A stretch of 64,000 nucleotides of DNA from Malurus cyaneus samueli. Taxonomy: Eukaryota > Chordata > Aves > Passeriformes > Maluridae. The notes beneath the pieces are model-generated. The model did no database searches, was not told where the DNA came from, and saw only the letters and a program-made list of their open reading frames with translations. Location: assembly GCA_009741485.1 (NCBI GenBank), contig CM019215.1:83075564-83139563 (forward strand), given 5' to 3'. Positions 1 to 13,300 of the stretch are shown here, in pieces (the first letter of the stretch is position 1; every line of letters begins with the position of its first letter). The translations under genes were made by a program, and so were the position numbers.

Positions 1-155
1 GTAGAAACAATGGTTCCTCTGCAGAATCTCAAATTCTGCAGGACATCTTGTTCTGCTTTGGCCTTTTTTTTTTTCCTGTTGCCTGTGATCCTTTCATGTC
101 CTTTCATTTTTCCTCCTTTGCCTTTTGTCTTTGCCATCAGCTTCTTCCCTTCTGG

Positions 156-177
156 TTTTTTTTTTTTTTTTTTTTTT
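156..177 (+). repeat. Poly-T tract (22 nt)
   Basis: An uninterrupted run of 22 T follows a T/C-rich stretch, giving artefactual Phe-rich open frames in all three forward frames at 10-448. Confidence 0.95.
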
Positions 178-2046
178 GTTGTTCCTTCCTCCCTGGTGCT
201 CTCTGCACCATCTCTGTGCATTATCTCTCCCTCCCAAACACTGGGATTGCATTTCCCAACATGATCAGCTTAATTCTCACACTTTTGATCAGTGCTTTCC
301 CCCTAGCTTAGCTCACATGCTGCATCCAAAGCCAGGGGGAAAGTGTGAGGAGATCAGACAGTCCAGAGAACAGCGTCCTGAGACATGGTCAGGAAAATTG
401 CTTCATATCAGGGCATCGCATGGAATGCAGACCACTGGAGAAGGATGACAACCTTTAGAACCCAAAAGGTTGTAATAATTGTAGTTGCTTCTTGTATGCA
501 TGTGTTTTCAGTAGCTTTCACTTTACTTGTCTGAATGAAGGTTTAATTTCTGACAAATATTTCAAAAAATTGCCTGAAAACATGTTCAGGAGGGAGAAAA
601 CCCCCTGCGTAGTTTCTAACTTCTTTCAGTTTTTCTTGCTCATTGGTTCCCAATAAACTTCTAAATATATGCCATATTTATGGGCATCTCTATTCATATT
701 TTAGTCCGTATTTAAGTGTGTTACTTGTTTAGTTAAACATGTATTTTGCTTCTTTAAATGTATTATTTATCTGAAAAATTCTATTGGTTTATTTGGAACT
801 TTTACAGCCCGAAGGGTAAACACGTATTTGGCATGGCAATAGTTTAGAAAACATGTATTATTTACCCATCTGAAAGTAATGGGTCCTGAGGAGCCATTAT
901 GGTCCAGCTTGTAAATCCTTCTCAATTTGCATATTATTGACCCAACAGACAGTAACAACTCTTGGGACCTGTTGTGGTCTATCCATATTCATTTGGTTGC
1001 CGTACATGTGTGTAAAGTCCGCTTGCTGGAAATCCTTCTAAATACTTGATTGAAAAAAATATATACAGAAAGTTATATTTATAAATGAAATTGCTTGGTC
1101 AGTTTTAATTTCCCTCATTCCTTCGCTCCCATAAATACCTAGAGACACTTTTAAGGAAAATTGTTTGGTTTGGAATTACACAAGCACCCAGAAGAGCTTT
1201 AGCCTGATAATTATTTCTTTTAAAAAAACCAAAACACTTATGTAATATAATACACAGTCTGACTTACACTGAATTTTTTAAAATGCATTTATGCCAAGTT
1301 TCAGGCTAACAGCAAACTTTTGCAACTGAATAAAATAAAGATTAAACACATAAGTATATAATGGAAATGCTGACACCTCCAAGGCTGGTGGAGCAAATGA
1401 TTTTTGTGTAATGAGACATTTTCTTTTTAGAACTAGATGTTTTGAAGTCTTACTCCAACCATTTCTTTAAAACCAGAATCAATTCAGATAACATGGGAGT
1501 GTTGTGTTGGTCCAAAAAAGGTGTCACAATCACCACAGCTTTCAGGCTCTGGCACCAAAGAAGAAAAGGTAGTGGTATTCCTGAATATTAGTGTTCAGTG
1601 TGTGTCTGAGCCTACACTGACTTTGTTACACTTGTTTCTGTAATGCGGTGGAAGAGGATAAATAAGGATTGTGGTCACTCCGGTATGCAGTTGTTCATGG
1701 CAGTTTCCTTGTGCAGCTTAAGGATGTTTTGAAGACTGGATGGGAAATTTGTCCTAAAAGTGTGAAAAAGGGCAATGAAAAAAAGAGAAGAAGGCTGATT
1801 TTTGTGAGCAGTGTGAGCAGTGTAAGTCTTGTTCTTGTCAGCTGCACAGAGGTGAATTTCCATTGATATGTCCATCGAGATTTATCTTGGAAGCAGCGCA
1901 CAGCATTTGTTAAGGATCTCTCAGCCAGGATGTGCCAAGAAAGAGAGGGAGCCCCACTGAGAGCGGGCCCAGCTGGATGTGATGGTCCAAGCTGCCCTGA
2001 ACGAGCCTGCCTGCTTCTCTCAACCTCTGTGAGCCAGCACTGTGCT

Positions 2047-2082
2047 ATGCCTGCTCAGAGTTTTATGCCTGCTCAGAGTTTT
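2047..2082 (+). repeat. 18-bp tandem repeat, two copies
   Basis: ATGCCTGCTCAGAGTTTT is repeated exactly twice and followed by a partial third start (AAGCCTGC). Confidence 0.9.
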
Positions 2083-5042
2083 AAGCCTGCCAGGATTTGT
2101 GGTCATCCTAAAGCCTCTGGAGGGGTCAGGAAAAGAAATTATCCTTTGAAACTCAGAATGTTTTATGATGCAGTAATAATAATAGATGGGAACACCAAAT
2201 TCTGTAATTGCTGAATGGCAATAGGAAACTTGATTTTGCATTAACTGGTAATTTATTTTTTATCAAGTGACTCACCCTTCTACCTGAAACTGAATGTGCA
2301 TATAAAGAGATTTACATATTTATTTAAAGAAAGTGTGTGCACGTGTGTATGTATATTTTAAACAAATTACATTGATATTAAGGATTTCTGTACATTGTTA
2401 CTCATAACCTTTTTCAGTCTTAAAGCAATTTTTCTGGGACTATATGTATGATATGCATTCTCTTGATCTTCAGTGGTCAAGTACTATGTTACAGAAGAGT
2501 GAAATGAGAGTATAGCAAAACATTCTATACCTTCTATTCTTATTTAAAATTTGTGGTCAGGTAGTCATTGCTGCAAAGAAGAATATGTTTTTTATTGTAT
2601 GTTTAAACAAATTACAGATATTTTAAAATGGAAAATAATAATCACTCCGTCATGATTTCTTGAAAAAAGAAATTGCAAAACCTTAAGAAGGCCTTAAGTC
2701 TGGCTAGTCCCTCTAGCTGTGAAGTTTAGCTTGAAGAAGGAAAAGTATTATAACCACTAATTCTTGCTGCCCCAAACCACTGCTATCGTCTCTGGCCAAC
2801 ATGGAAAATCATCAGTGTGTTATTATCTCTCTTGCTACAGAATATAGTAATCACTGTGAGTTAATCCCCATTATACACACATAAATCAGTTTAAAAAAGA
2901 GGCTGAGGACATTTATTTGCAGCCTGTTTATTTTAATGTTCTTTACAGGTAATCTACAAGAAGATGACTCCTGCCAAAGCTGGAGAAGTCTATTGCTTTT
3001 TCTGTAGACTTTGCTTATCATTAATAGAAAGCAGCATGTGTACATCCTGCAAACTCATTTCCTTATTTAAAGTGGGCATCCTTCCTTTACTGAGATATGC
3101 TTCCTCTTTTAATGCAGGACTGAGGATGAAGCCTTTGTAAGTCCTTAAAGGCACATCCCTTCCAAATGACCTTTTGTCCCATGCTAGTAGGTTGCATTGT
3201 TTAGTCGACTACCTTTTCAGTGCAGCTACATGAGCTGTCTTTGGAAATGAAGAAAAAAAATTCTTTGCTAATTAAATTGGGAAACATGTCATATTTTCCC
3301 ATTAAAAAGCATAAATGGAAGTCCAGTGGAGTGTGGTGTGCTTTTTGGTAGCCTGTGGGGAACTGGATTCCAGGGAGTAAGTGAGCAGGGCTTGTTCACA
3401 CAGCTGCCCAAAGATAGTTGCTACATTCCTACAGAGCTTTTCCCTATGGATTTCTAAATTCTTCATACAAATAAAATACTGTATTTATTTTTCTTTGACC
3501 CACATGACCAAGAATTGCCCAAATATATTCAACCAGATGCAAAATTTTACGTCTGTGCCTTTTTGGATGTAAGCACCAACATATAGCTGGGTACAACTAT
3601 AACATTTCTCTTGAAAATTCAAATGCACCTTCCAGTACGTGTTTATTTGCACATATTTACTTTTTCTTTATTTATATCCTTTTATTGGATTTAAGTTCAA
3701 CAGAAAATTCTTTTTTCTGGGAACTACTTGTGCTTGATTTTTCTAACAATATTGCAGTGGAGGAGATATTAATTTCACAGGCACTGGATTTATAGCATTA
3801 TTAAATTAATTGGATAGAAGTTATTTGTAGGTAGTTTCTCTTAAAAGACAGATACAGAATTTCACTAATCAGAAATGGATAAAAATTAAATGAAAACTTG
3901 CTGCCTACATTTTCCATAAATTTCCCAGGCTGCTTCTGGTGGTTTGGTTTGTCAGTTTGTTCTAGGGGGTCTATTTTTAGGTTTTCATTCCTTTTTTTTT
4001 ATCCTATGGAACATATCTGTAGGCAATTCATAAATATTTTCTTTGACAAGGTTTTTACAGGGTCTTTCCTGACCTGAAACCTCAGTGTCTCTGCTCAGGC
4101 CAGGTTCTCTGGAGTTGCCTGGGGCTCCCAGAGCCTTCCACTGTGAGATGAGGATTCTTCCTGGCCCAGATTTGTTGGGATGGACGTGTGTGCCTGTCAT
4201 GAGTGATACCATCAATTGGACTGTTCACACCTGTGAAACATTAGAGGGTGGTGACATGAATTGGTAAATAATTTACCCTCTCCTGACCTGAGCCCATGGA
4301 GGGGGATTCATAGGTAGCTTGTTAGCTACTGGAGAGAGAGATTTTGCTCCAGAGGGTGAATCAGAGAAAGTGCTTGATGGCCTCTTACCAAAGTTTCTTT
4401 TGTTGACTGTGTAGTCATAATTGCTTTTATTCAGAAATCTAGCTGAAATAGTACCCTACTTTATTCTGTATAAAGCCTGATGCTTAAGGTACTTTCTCCA
4501 GAAGTGGGAAACCTGCAAGGTTAAAGTTCCTCATCCTAGAGGACTTCAATTCTCCATTTAGCTATGAGAATACACCAAAGTAGGAGCCACTCCAGCCGCC
4601 AAGAATTCGGGATGTTTGTTACAGGGACAAAGACACTACGAGTGAGATAGGTGAGATATGAAATAAAGAAGAAAATGAAATACAAAATGGTTTCAATATA
4701 GGAAGAAAATGAATTCTTCTTATTCTTTAGGGAATAGTGAGAACCCAGTGGGATTTGGGATGAAATCTTATGCCCGTTGGAATCAACTGCAATGTTATAA
4801 CTGAGTGCAAAGCTCTCAACCCATTGCTTTTAGTGCCTTTCCCAAACCTGCAATAAAAGTCCATAGCACAGCTGAGTCCTTGTGCCTTCTTTCCAGGACT
4901 GTGCTTAAATTCCATGAGAATGGAAAAACACATGGATGCCTCCATGAAATTTGTGCCAGTTTCTCTGAGCCCTGGTGAAAGAGGATGCCTTTTTGAAATG
5001 TGAGTTGCTATGGCATCGGCGCAGTGATAAATTCACTGGAGT

Positions 5043-5070
5043 TGTTTTGTCACCTGTACGTGACAAAACA
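5043..5070. repeat. Inverted repeat, 11-bp arms, 6-nt loop
   Basis: TGTTTTGTCAC and GTGACAAAACA flank CTGTAC. The pairing is exact and stops at 5042/5071. Confidence 0.9.
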
Positions 5071-6560
5071 TATGGCAGCCTTCTTGAATGGCAGTGGTGC
5101 ACCTTTTGGAGCAGCTGCCTTCTGCAAGAGCAGTTTGGAGGGGTCCTTTCTGGTTAGGTGGTTGGTGGGTGGTTTAGTTGTGGTGAGATCCTGCCTTGGT
5201 GGCAGGGAGTGCCAGTTGGCTGTTGAAGCAGGGCTGTTCCTTTAGCAGGTTTGAGCAGTGTTTGCTCTGGAATCAATTAAGATGCTGGCAGCAAAGGACA
5301 CTTCTGTGCCTTTCTGCCCCTTCCTCACCCCCAAAATGTTGAGACGGCTGTCTCATTAGATCCTCTTTGACTGAGTGTACATGAGCAAGGCAAAAAGTGA
5401 CTGGCTAATGACCTTAAAACTTCTGTCATGCTTTGCTGTGAGGCAAAGGAGAAGAAAAACGGGTGAAGGAAGATTCCCGCTCTCCCCCAATTCTTAGGAC
5501 TATGATAGGAGGCCTTTAAGGAAAATGTTCTTTTAAATTCTTTTCTGAAGAGCTCCTGTCTTCCATCATATGTTTAAGGGGAAAATGTTTTGAATGTTTT
5601 AATCAAACAAATTACTATGATTTCTGAAGGTGTATTACAATAATTTTAGTTTTTAGATTGAATGTAGAAAGTATTGTTATTTTTGCTTTCTGCTTCCTCA
5701 ATGGAAGAACCAACTCAGACTAGCTGGTAGTTTGCATGAGTAAAGACTATTAAATTTGACTTAGGGCTTTAAATATTGCAGGCAGTTTGTTCAGTGTGAA
5801 GGAAACCAGTGTGGAATGATAGTGTATTTGGATCTTGTGCTGTGTGTATGTATAAAAGTGATATTGATTCATTCAATAATGTAACATTACCAGATGGACT
5901 TGGTAAGCATGTGAAGGTTTCAGTGGAACTCCCCACAAATTTTAAGATAAGAAAACTCCTGTTTTTAGAATACATTTCCTTCAGAATACAAGTCTAAGTT
6001 ATTTGAGCTAGAATTGCCAGTGCTTGCAACATAAAGTTTTTAGGGTCTTGTTCTACTGCCTGGAGAGGTGTCACTTCAGTGGATCAGAAAACAAGAAATC
6101 TTTTCCCATTTAGATGAGGACAGCAGGGAGTAGCTGTTTGTGCTGCTGCTTCAAGAACAGGAGCATTGCTGTAGAGTGTATAGAATGTTGCACTCATACA
6201 CTGGACTTGAATTTGACCCAGACTGATGAAAATCAGTGCTTTTTGTTTTAAATTCTTCCAGGTTGATTAGCTTAATGGTCTGGGATGTAAAAATGTGGCC
6301 AGCTGACTCTCTTGGCTTACAGAGGCTGTTTATTCTGTCCACAAAAGAGATATATAAAAATAAGATGCATTTATGAAATAATTAATTCATTTACCAGGTG
6401 TACTGTGTTGGCTCTGAAGAATATATTCCCTTTGATATGTATCAGGAAGTATTTTAATGATTCATTTAATTATTTTAAGCCTTGTGGACGTTTGTATCTG
6501 AAGAAATACATATGTATTATATGTATACATATGCTGTGATGGTTAAATTATGCATTTGTT

Positions 6561-6576
6561 AAAAAAAAAAAAAAAA
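6561..6576 (+). repeat. Poly-A tract (16 nt)
   Basis: Sixteen A are followed by an A/C-rich tail to about 6600. No retroposed gene sequence is recognisable upstream. Confidence 0.9.
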
Positions 6577-6856
6577 GCCAAAAACAAACAAAAGAGAAAG
6601 TCCCCTGAACGTCTAAATATGCCTTTTATAACAGGAAAGAAGCCTCAAAAAATAAATTAATAATAAGGCTGATAATACACTCTATTTGCAATTTGTACTG
6701 CCATGTTAAAAGGAACATAAAGTAGCAAAGGCTTCTCAAATTTATTCTGTCTCAGCTGTCTTGAAAGTGCTAAGGACATTACTGCCTCCCTCCTTTTCTT
6801 GAGGCTCTACTCTAACTGAAAAAGCCCAAATCCCTGCAGTTCTCCCCTCCCTTGTC

Positions 6857-6873
6857 TTTTTTTTTTTTTTTTT
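6857..6873 (+). repeat. Poly-T tract (17 nt)
   Basis: Seventeen T lie within a longer pyrimidine-rich stretch. About 40 nt downstream is an A/C-rich AAACAAACCAACAAAC segment. Confidence 0.9.
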
Positions 6874-9852
6874 CTTTTCCTTTCTGTTTTACTGAGAGCT
6901 TCAGAATGAACAAAAAAAACCCAAACAAACCAACAAACTCCAAACATCAAAACTATCCTGTGATCTGGTACATTTTGCAAATGAGCAGGAATATCATTTG
7001 CTATTAAGCTTGATTTTGATATGCACAACAGGACAAGAGTAATTCTTATGACCAAGCTTTAGATGTAGTCAGGATATTGTTTATCAGTTGACTAAGATCA
7101 GTTGTAGAACTTTTAAATGAGGAAATGTTACTCTTGGAAAAAGAGAAAAATACCAAAATTAAATACCTACTTTATATAATGAAAATGTAGCATAAACAAA
7201 TGAACTCAAATCAAAAGTAAATAAAACTAATCTGGTATTCTGCTGCTGACCAGCCCTATATTTGAGCTGAATAAACAGGATTTTTTTAGATGACAATAAA
7301 TAGCTGCTTGGCTTTCAGTGAGATACAGGTGGGGATAAAACTTGATATTTTATTTTGAAATTATGTTACTAAGTTTCTTTGAGGTCAACTTTTTAAAGTT
7401 TACATAGAGTGGTTTTACACTTTGGTTTCATATAATACCTTTTCAAATTTCATTCTTGATTGTAGACTAGCAGCACTGGCAACCAACCTTGCTTCTAATA
7501 GTTGTTCCTTAAACAAAAGAGGGGAGGGGTTGGAAGCACCTACTACTAGTTATCTTTATTTTTTCTGTGTGGTAATTTGTGTTCTCATTGCTCCTAAAGT
7601 CTGTTTTCTTCAGCCCTGAATTATCAATAAGGGTGAATGGAGCCGTGGAGGGTTTTTTTCCTGTACCTTGTTTGTCCCTATATGTGAAATGTGGGGGACA
7701 GACCTGATCCAGAAAGTTATTGTAGCTTCTCTTTGAAAAACTGCACCACTCTGCTTTCCTCATTGCCCCACGGCATACTTTGAGTCTTTTTAAACATGAA
7801 GGACCCAGCTGAGAGTGCAGGGCAGGAACTGGAAAACTTTTCTTCCCCTGGTTGTAGTTGTCTCTATTGCAGCTGCTTTTTATCAGAAGAGGGCTGCAGC
7901 TAAGAGCTCTTAATCTCACTTTTCCTCTGAGGATTTCTAGGTTGTCAGGTGTTGACCACTTGACTACACCAAGCATGTCTTCTACTTGGGAGCTGCCTTC
8001 TTAGGAGCTGTTGTTGGTTTGTTGAAGGATAGATTCAGTCCTTTCATCTATTTTTTGTTGTACAGAATTGCATTTTGTGGTTGAGCTCTAGTTAGCACAA
8101 GTACGAGCTAAAGTGTGTGGCAGACAATGGTCTGAATCATTACAGACATAAACCACATGACTTATGATAAAATTGGGCAGAAGGCTGTAATGAGGAGCTG
8201 ATAAAAACTTAAAGTCTCAACTCTCTGAAGAATTTTAGGAACATATAAACTAGATCTTTCCAGCAACTCCTTGCTTTGTAGTGAACCCAAACAGATTGGT
8301 GTCCAAGTCAGACTTGGATATTTGTAGTTTTCAGACTGTTCTTAATAAATGTGGGTGCTTCCTTAGGAGAAAGATCCCTCTGTAAACAATAAGGTTAATA
8401 TTGAAAATTTATTCTTCAATCCAATACATTTCCATTTTGGTCAGCATCTTAATTTTTTTGTTTTTAAAATGCGAGAATGCAAAGCAGAATGAAAGAAGGA
8501 AGAGGATATCCTGTGCATGGACAGGGTGGAGTGTTAGCCCTTCTTTGACTGGCTTCTCTCAAGTTAAACCAGAAGGGGAAAAAAAAAACCATTGAAAATG
8601 AGTAGTAGTAAAACATTTTCCCTTTGTTAGTCTCGTTATTTTCAGTGCTGAAGGAGGGAAAATACCTTTGATGGCCATGTTACTTATTTTCTGTACACCT
8701 TTCCTAAGTGCATTTTTGACTGTACTGTCTGGGAAGCATTACCTTGGACAAAAAGATAGTCGTGTTTTTAAATGGCTCTTGTGCTATCTTTAACTGTATG
8801 AATTGATTCAGTAACTACCCTGAAAAGTTAAATGTTTATAGAGTTACAGATTTGCTGCTGCTAACCATGTGGGAAGGCAGGCTTTGCTTGGTCAGTTCAA
8901 TTGTGACTACAAAATCTTTATATGAAAGGAGTAAAATGGAAGGACAGAGGAATAGCTTAAACTGCTTAAATGTTCAATCTGACATCGTTTAAAATGGGCA
9001 TTAAAGAGAATATCATTAACCTCAAATATACAGCTTCTGATCACATTTCTGTGTGTGTTTTATTAGCGTGTTGCCACTTGTGGGTGCCTCAGGCTTTTTA
9101 CCACTGCTCCTTTGTGCCATTTCTTTAACAGGGTGGTTCTTTCCGTGTGCTAGAGGAGAAGAAACTGCAGTCTGCTGAAACTCCTTAGAGCTGCAGCTAT
9201 AAATAGATTTGGAAGCAGCAGCAAGCTGGGTCCACTGCCTCTGTAATGGCCCTTTCCAAATACTTTAAAACAAATGATTCATCAAATAAGGAACACTAAA
9301 AGAAGAATCTGCCAATTTGTAGAATTTGACTCCTCCTAATCAGAGCAAGGCAACAGGATGTTGAGTTCCTGCCCTGCACCTGATTAAAGCCAAATGCACT
9401 AGGAACAGCTGGGAGTGAGAGGAAGCACCAAGCTCTTCTCAGTTGGGGGTAGGACAGCTAAAGAATTTTTTTAAATCCCTTCCACCTTTGTTGTTCTGTT
9501 TTCCTGACTCTTTGACAGATAAGCACTTATTTCCTCTGGTATTTGGACCCCTTAGGAACCACATAGAATGTACAGAATATAGGAAAAAGCTGCATGTGTA
9601 TGTGCCTGACCCAGGCAGTCAATTTTGGTCACAATGTTATAAAACATTCCTCATCATGAGTATAGCCAAATTGCAAACTTTACAGACTCTGGTCATGCAG
9701 GTGCCAAATTATCCGAGTTCTGCCCACCCACCTTCAGCAAGTCAAAACCTGTAAGAGCAGCATGGAGACCAAGATGCATTTTCCATCTGGATCGCTGTGG
9801 TAGTTCTCACTGCTGCAAGCTCACGCAGAGCCCCTCAATGAACGTGCTTCTA

Positions 9853-9858
<6 letters not shown>

Positions 9859-9883
<25 letters not shown>
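9859..9883 (+). repeat. Poly-T tract (25 nt)
   Basis: Uninterrupted T run; nothing beside it is recognised as a retroposed transcript on the minus strand. Confidence 0.95.
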
Positions 9884-10312
9884 GTGGAAACACTGAAAAA
9901 ATGTGGAACCTTTGTCAGTGCTTTCTTCCTCTGCTCTAAAAACCATAAAAACCCACAGCTTTTTAAAGCTTCAGAGTACACACATGCCCTCAAATAAGTG
10001 TTAAGCAGTTATTTTTCCCCATGCAGTTGTAGAATGTGTTGCAGATTATAGCCAAGCTCAAAAAAATAAGTTTCTTGTAGCATATGCTGTAGATACAGTA
10101 ACAGTTACACAGTGGTTGGTTGCTTAAAATACAGCAATTACTTCAGTGTCAGAAATCTTCCCAGAACCTCAAGACAAAGCTCCTTTTCTTGAAGTAACCT
10201 CTTATGTAATTATTCCTGGGTTTTTGCACCCCTTATCCCGGTGCTGCTTTATGTGTGCACCGCTTCCCCTGCGTGCCCTGAGCCAATAGAACAGGCTGCT
10301 CCTGCGCTCCCT

Positions 10313-10384
10313 GGGCCTGATCCAACAAGCCATGAGGTCGGGAGCGAGACTTCTCTTGGCATCCCCAAACTTTGGATCAGGCCT
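10313..10384. repeat. Small palindromic MITE-like repeat
   Basis: GGGCCTGATCCAA at 10313-10325 is matched by TTGGATCAGGCCT at 10372-10384, an inverted repeat agreeing at 12 of 13 positions over a 72-bp span. The GGGCCTGATCC…GGATCAGGCC layout is that of a palindromic repeat I recall as common in turtle and crocodilian genomes and present in birds. The inner arms no longer pair well, so this copy is old. Confidence 0.55.
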
Positions 10385-13300
10385 CTTGCTGCAAGCATTT
10401 TGTACTGTGGCATCCGTGCCTCAGCTCCTTTCTCTGAGCGTCAGTGCTGCCAGGGGGCCAGAGTAACAACCCTCACTTTAATGCTTCAGAAAAGCAGGCA
10501 ATCCAGAAAAAAAAAATAAATAAAGATGTCCCTGAAAAGCTTTTTTCTCATCTTGAAATAAAGGAAAATGAGTCTATAAATGTCTCAGTCTGCATACACT
10601 TTCCTTCTCTCCTCTGGTAAGGTTTTCCAGATATTCCATTTCTGTGCCCCTGTTTTTCCTTCAGCTTTTCAGGTTAACGTTTGGAACTGTTTTGTGAGAA
10701 ATGGTGTTAACAGTGTACCTGACATATGAGTACTGGGGCTTGCCATAACTCTGTGAGAATAGCTGCTGCCAAATTTTATGACCTCCAGGGCTGCCTATTT
10801 AAAATCTTGGTATGTGTCAACCAAAACAGTGTGTCTTTACATCAAGCAAAGAAAAGTGATACTTTATATACACAATTGAAAAGCCAAGGGTCTCTGCAGA
10901 TATTGAGAGAACAGGAGGACTCTTCCATGACCTTGTGCTATAAAATACAAACCTCAGGTACTTTATGTTCCTTTTTTGACTTTTCTGCGGATGCAGGATT
11001 TTGGCTGAGGCTCGGATGATCTTCACATGATGTTTCCAGGGAAGAACAGGTCAGCAGGTGTCTGTACTGGACTGCTACATTCACTGTCTTCTCAACTTTG
11101 CAATAGGGGGCTTTGCCCCTTGGGAGAGTTGGGGTGGGCTCTTTGGGCAAGCAGGTATTGCTTGAGGAAAATGGGCATGTTTCAGAGTACAGCAGGTATC
11201 TGTACTCTGTTGTTTGGCTTTTAGCACCTGTTGGAAAGTGACAAATTGCTCTATTTTTTCCTTTGAAATGTGTAGCCTCACTTGCCTATTAATTAGTAAT
11301 GGGCTTTCCCAGTATAGGTTAGGAAACTCTTTATAAATTATTGTTCACACTACATATGACAATACAAGTTGCATTTATACAGACTAAGTCCAAGCACTGG
11401 AGCAATTAAACTCCTACTCATCACATAATGTGTTTTTCCTGTCATGTGGTGCCAAAAAAAGGTGTTTAAATGGATCTAGAGATGCTCTTATTTTCTCTGA
11501 GCTAATGGAACTTGCCTGCTGCTATTTTGGAACACAGTCATTATGTATTCTTAGATGTCTCTATATTTAAAGCCCAAAGCAGATATTGGATGTTGATATA
11601 ACTTGTGGAAACTTCTATTTTAAGTCTGATTCTCCCCCATCCCTTTGGTTCATTTGTGAAAGAGATTGCTTTCAGAAGAAACTGCACTAATAGTTAGAGG
11701 TTAATTTCCATTAATTGAAACTATATTTTTTTAAGAAGTTACTGTTAGCACATTTGTTTTCCTATTAAACCTAGGAAAAGATTGTGAAAAAATGACAGAC
11801 CATACTATTGAAAAATCTATAAATAAATTTTTAGCTTATGCACACAGATTAATTCTTTGACTTATGCAGGTGTTAGAATATGACAAATGGATGTGTTTGT
11901 GGGATGCTAATATGCTCCCATGTAAGTGCAAATATGTGTGTGTGTCTCTCTGCATTCTCCCTAGGGTTTATTCTACCACCTACCCCAAAGGTGGTGTGCT
12001 GTTGCTTTCTATAAATGAGAATAAAGGCCCTCTGTGTGTGCATATATGTATTTAGCAATAGCTTTAATGCTTTTTGGCCACATTACAGATATTCCAAAGT
12101 TTACTCATTTGTGTTCTCCAGATCCCTTCATGCCAGAGAGAAAAAGCCAACAAGGAGAGAACAAATTTTTTATTATTTCACTCTTACAATGCTTGGTCTC
12201 CAAATGAGCCAGAGGAGTGTTTCTTATGATTTATTTTACTTTTCCCAACAAACCCAGATCTCTGTCTCTGTTTAGGGGAGCTCTTACCTCTTATTAGCTC
12301 AGACAGTAAGTGTACCTTATGATGCTTTCAAACATAATTTTTCCTCTTTTATTTTTTTGGTGTTTAGTGAGGAGTGGTAAATCACCAAACAGTTATAATG
12401 AAGTTTAGCAGAAAGCGTATCCTATGATGTTGGTGGAGACATGGAAGCAATGAAATTAATGCAAATGAAAGTAGGAACTCATCAGTACAAGAGAGAGGTG
12501 TTCTGTGCTTGGGGAAACCTTTGATTCGCTTTGAAATTATCTAATGAAAGCCTTGAAGTGTAAAAAGAAACTACTTCCAGTGTGTTCCTCTCTGTAAATG
12601 AAATTGGAATGAACATAGAAGACTTGACGTGAACTGTAGTAAAACTTTACTTGCTTAAACAGGATTTTAGGTATTTAGTGAATGTGTTGGTCTTATAAGG
12701 CATGGTGACAAGTGGAATGAAGTTCAGGAGCTTCAGGGCTATCCATCTACTTTTTTCTGTTGACCCTAGGTGGAGGGGCTTTGTGATGTGACTCAGGACA
12801 TAAACACAGGAGTGCAACTTTGTGGCACAAACCTGGGAGGGAGGGTCATCTTGTCTGCTTCATCTAAGAGATCTTTTTACCCCCTGCTTGCATTTTGGAT
12901 CAATCCAAGGGAGGTCACTAATTCAATAAAGATGCTGACAAAGGTAAACTGTCTTCATCGTTGCAGCTTAATCTGGCAAATCGGCTCCAGAGGTTTGAAA
13001 GTGCATCTGCTTGTGAATCAATGAGTAGCTGATACTGGCAGAGCCTGAAAGGTTGGTCTGATGCAGCTGTCTTTGCTGGGGTCTTTTTTTGTCAAATTTG
13101 CCTTTTTTGGGAGGCACAGAAAGGATTTAGCTTAATCTCACAGCTTTGACTTCTGCTCGAGATCTGTGCCATGAGGGGGATTGTGACCACGTGGAAATCG
13201 GACTTTCCACCTGCAGTTGTGTGGTGCATGCCCGAAGTCCTGAGATCAAGATCTATTTTCTGAGATTTTCCAGGTACTGCTGTACTCCTGTCTTTAATTA

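Larger units (their letters stand above)
1..10312 (+). other. Upstream GMDS intron, first block; no exon seen
   Basis: This AT-rich stretch is read as the 3' part of the intron preceding the first exon in the window. I looked for the expected upstream exon (ending SHVK) and did not see it. Open frames here are short, lack recognisable domains and include translations of homopolymer runs. It contains T or A tracts at 156-177, 6561-6576, 6857-6873 and 9859-9883, a two-copy 18-bp tandem repeat at 2047-2082 and a hairpin at 5043-5070. I recognise nothing else. Confidence 0.8.

Noticed and set aside
10..448. Three overlapping Phe-rich open frames
   Set aside because: They are translations of the poly-T tract in all three frames.
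7509..7976. 155-codon minus-strand open frame
   Set aside because: No recognisable domain or signal. A frame of this length is not rare by chance in 64 kb searched in six frames, and the composition matches the surrounding intron.
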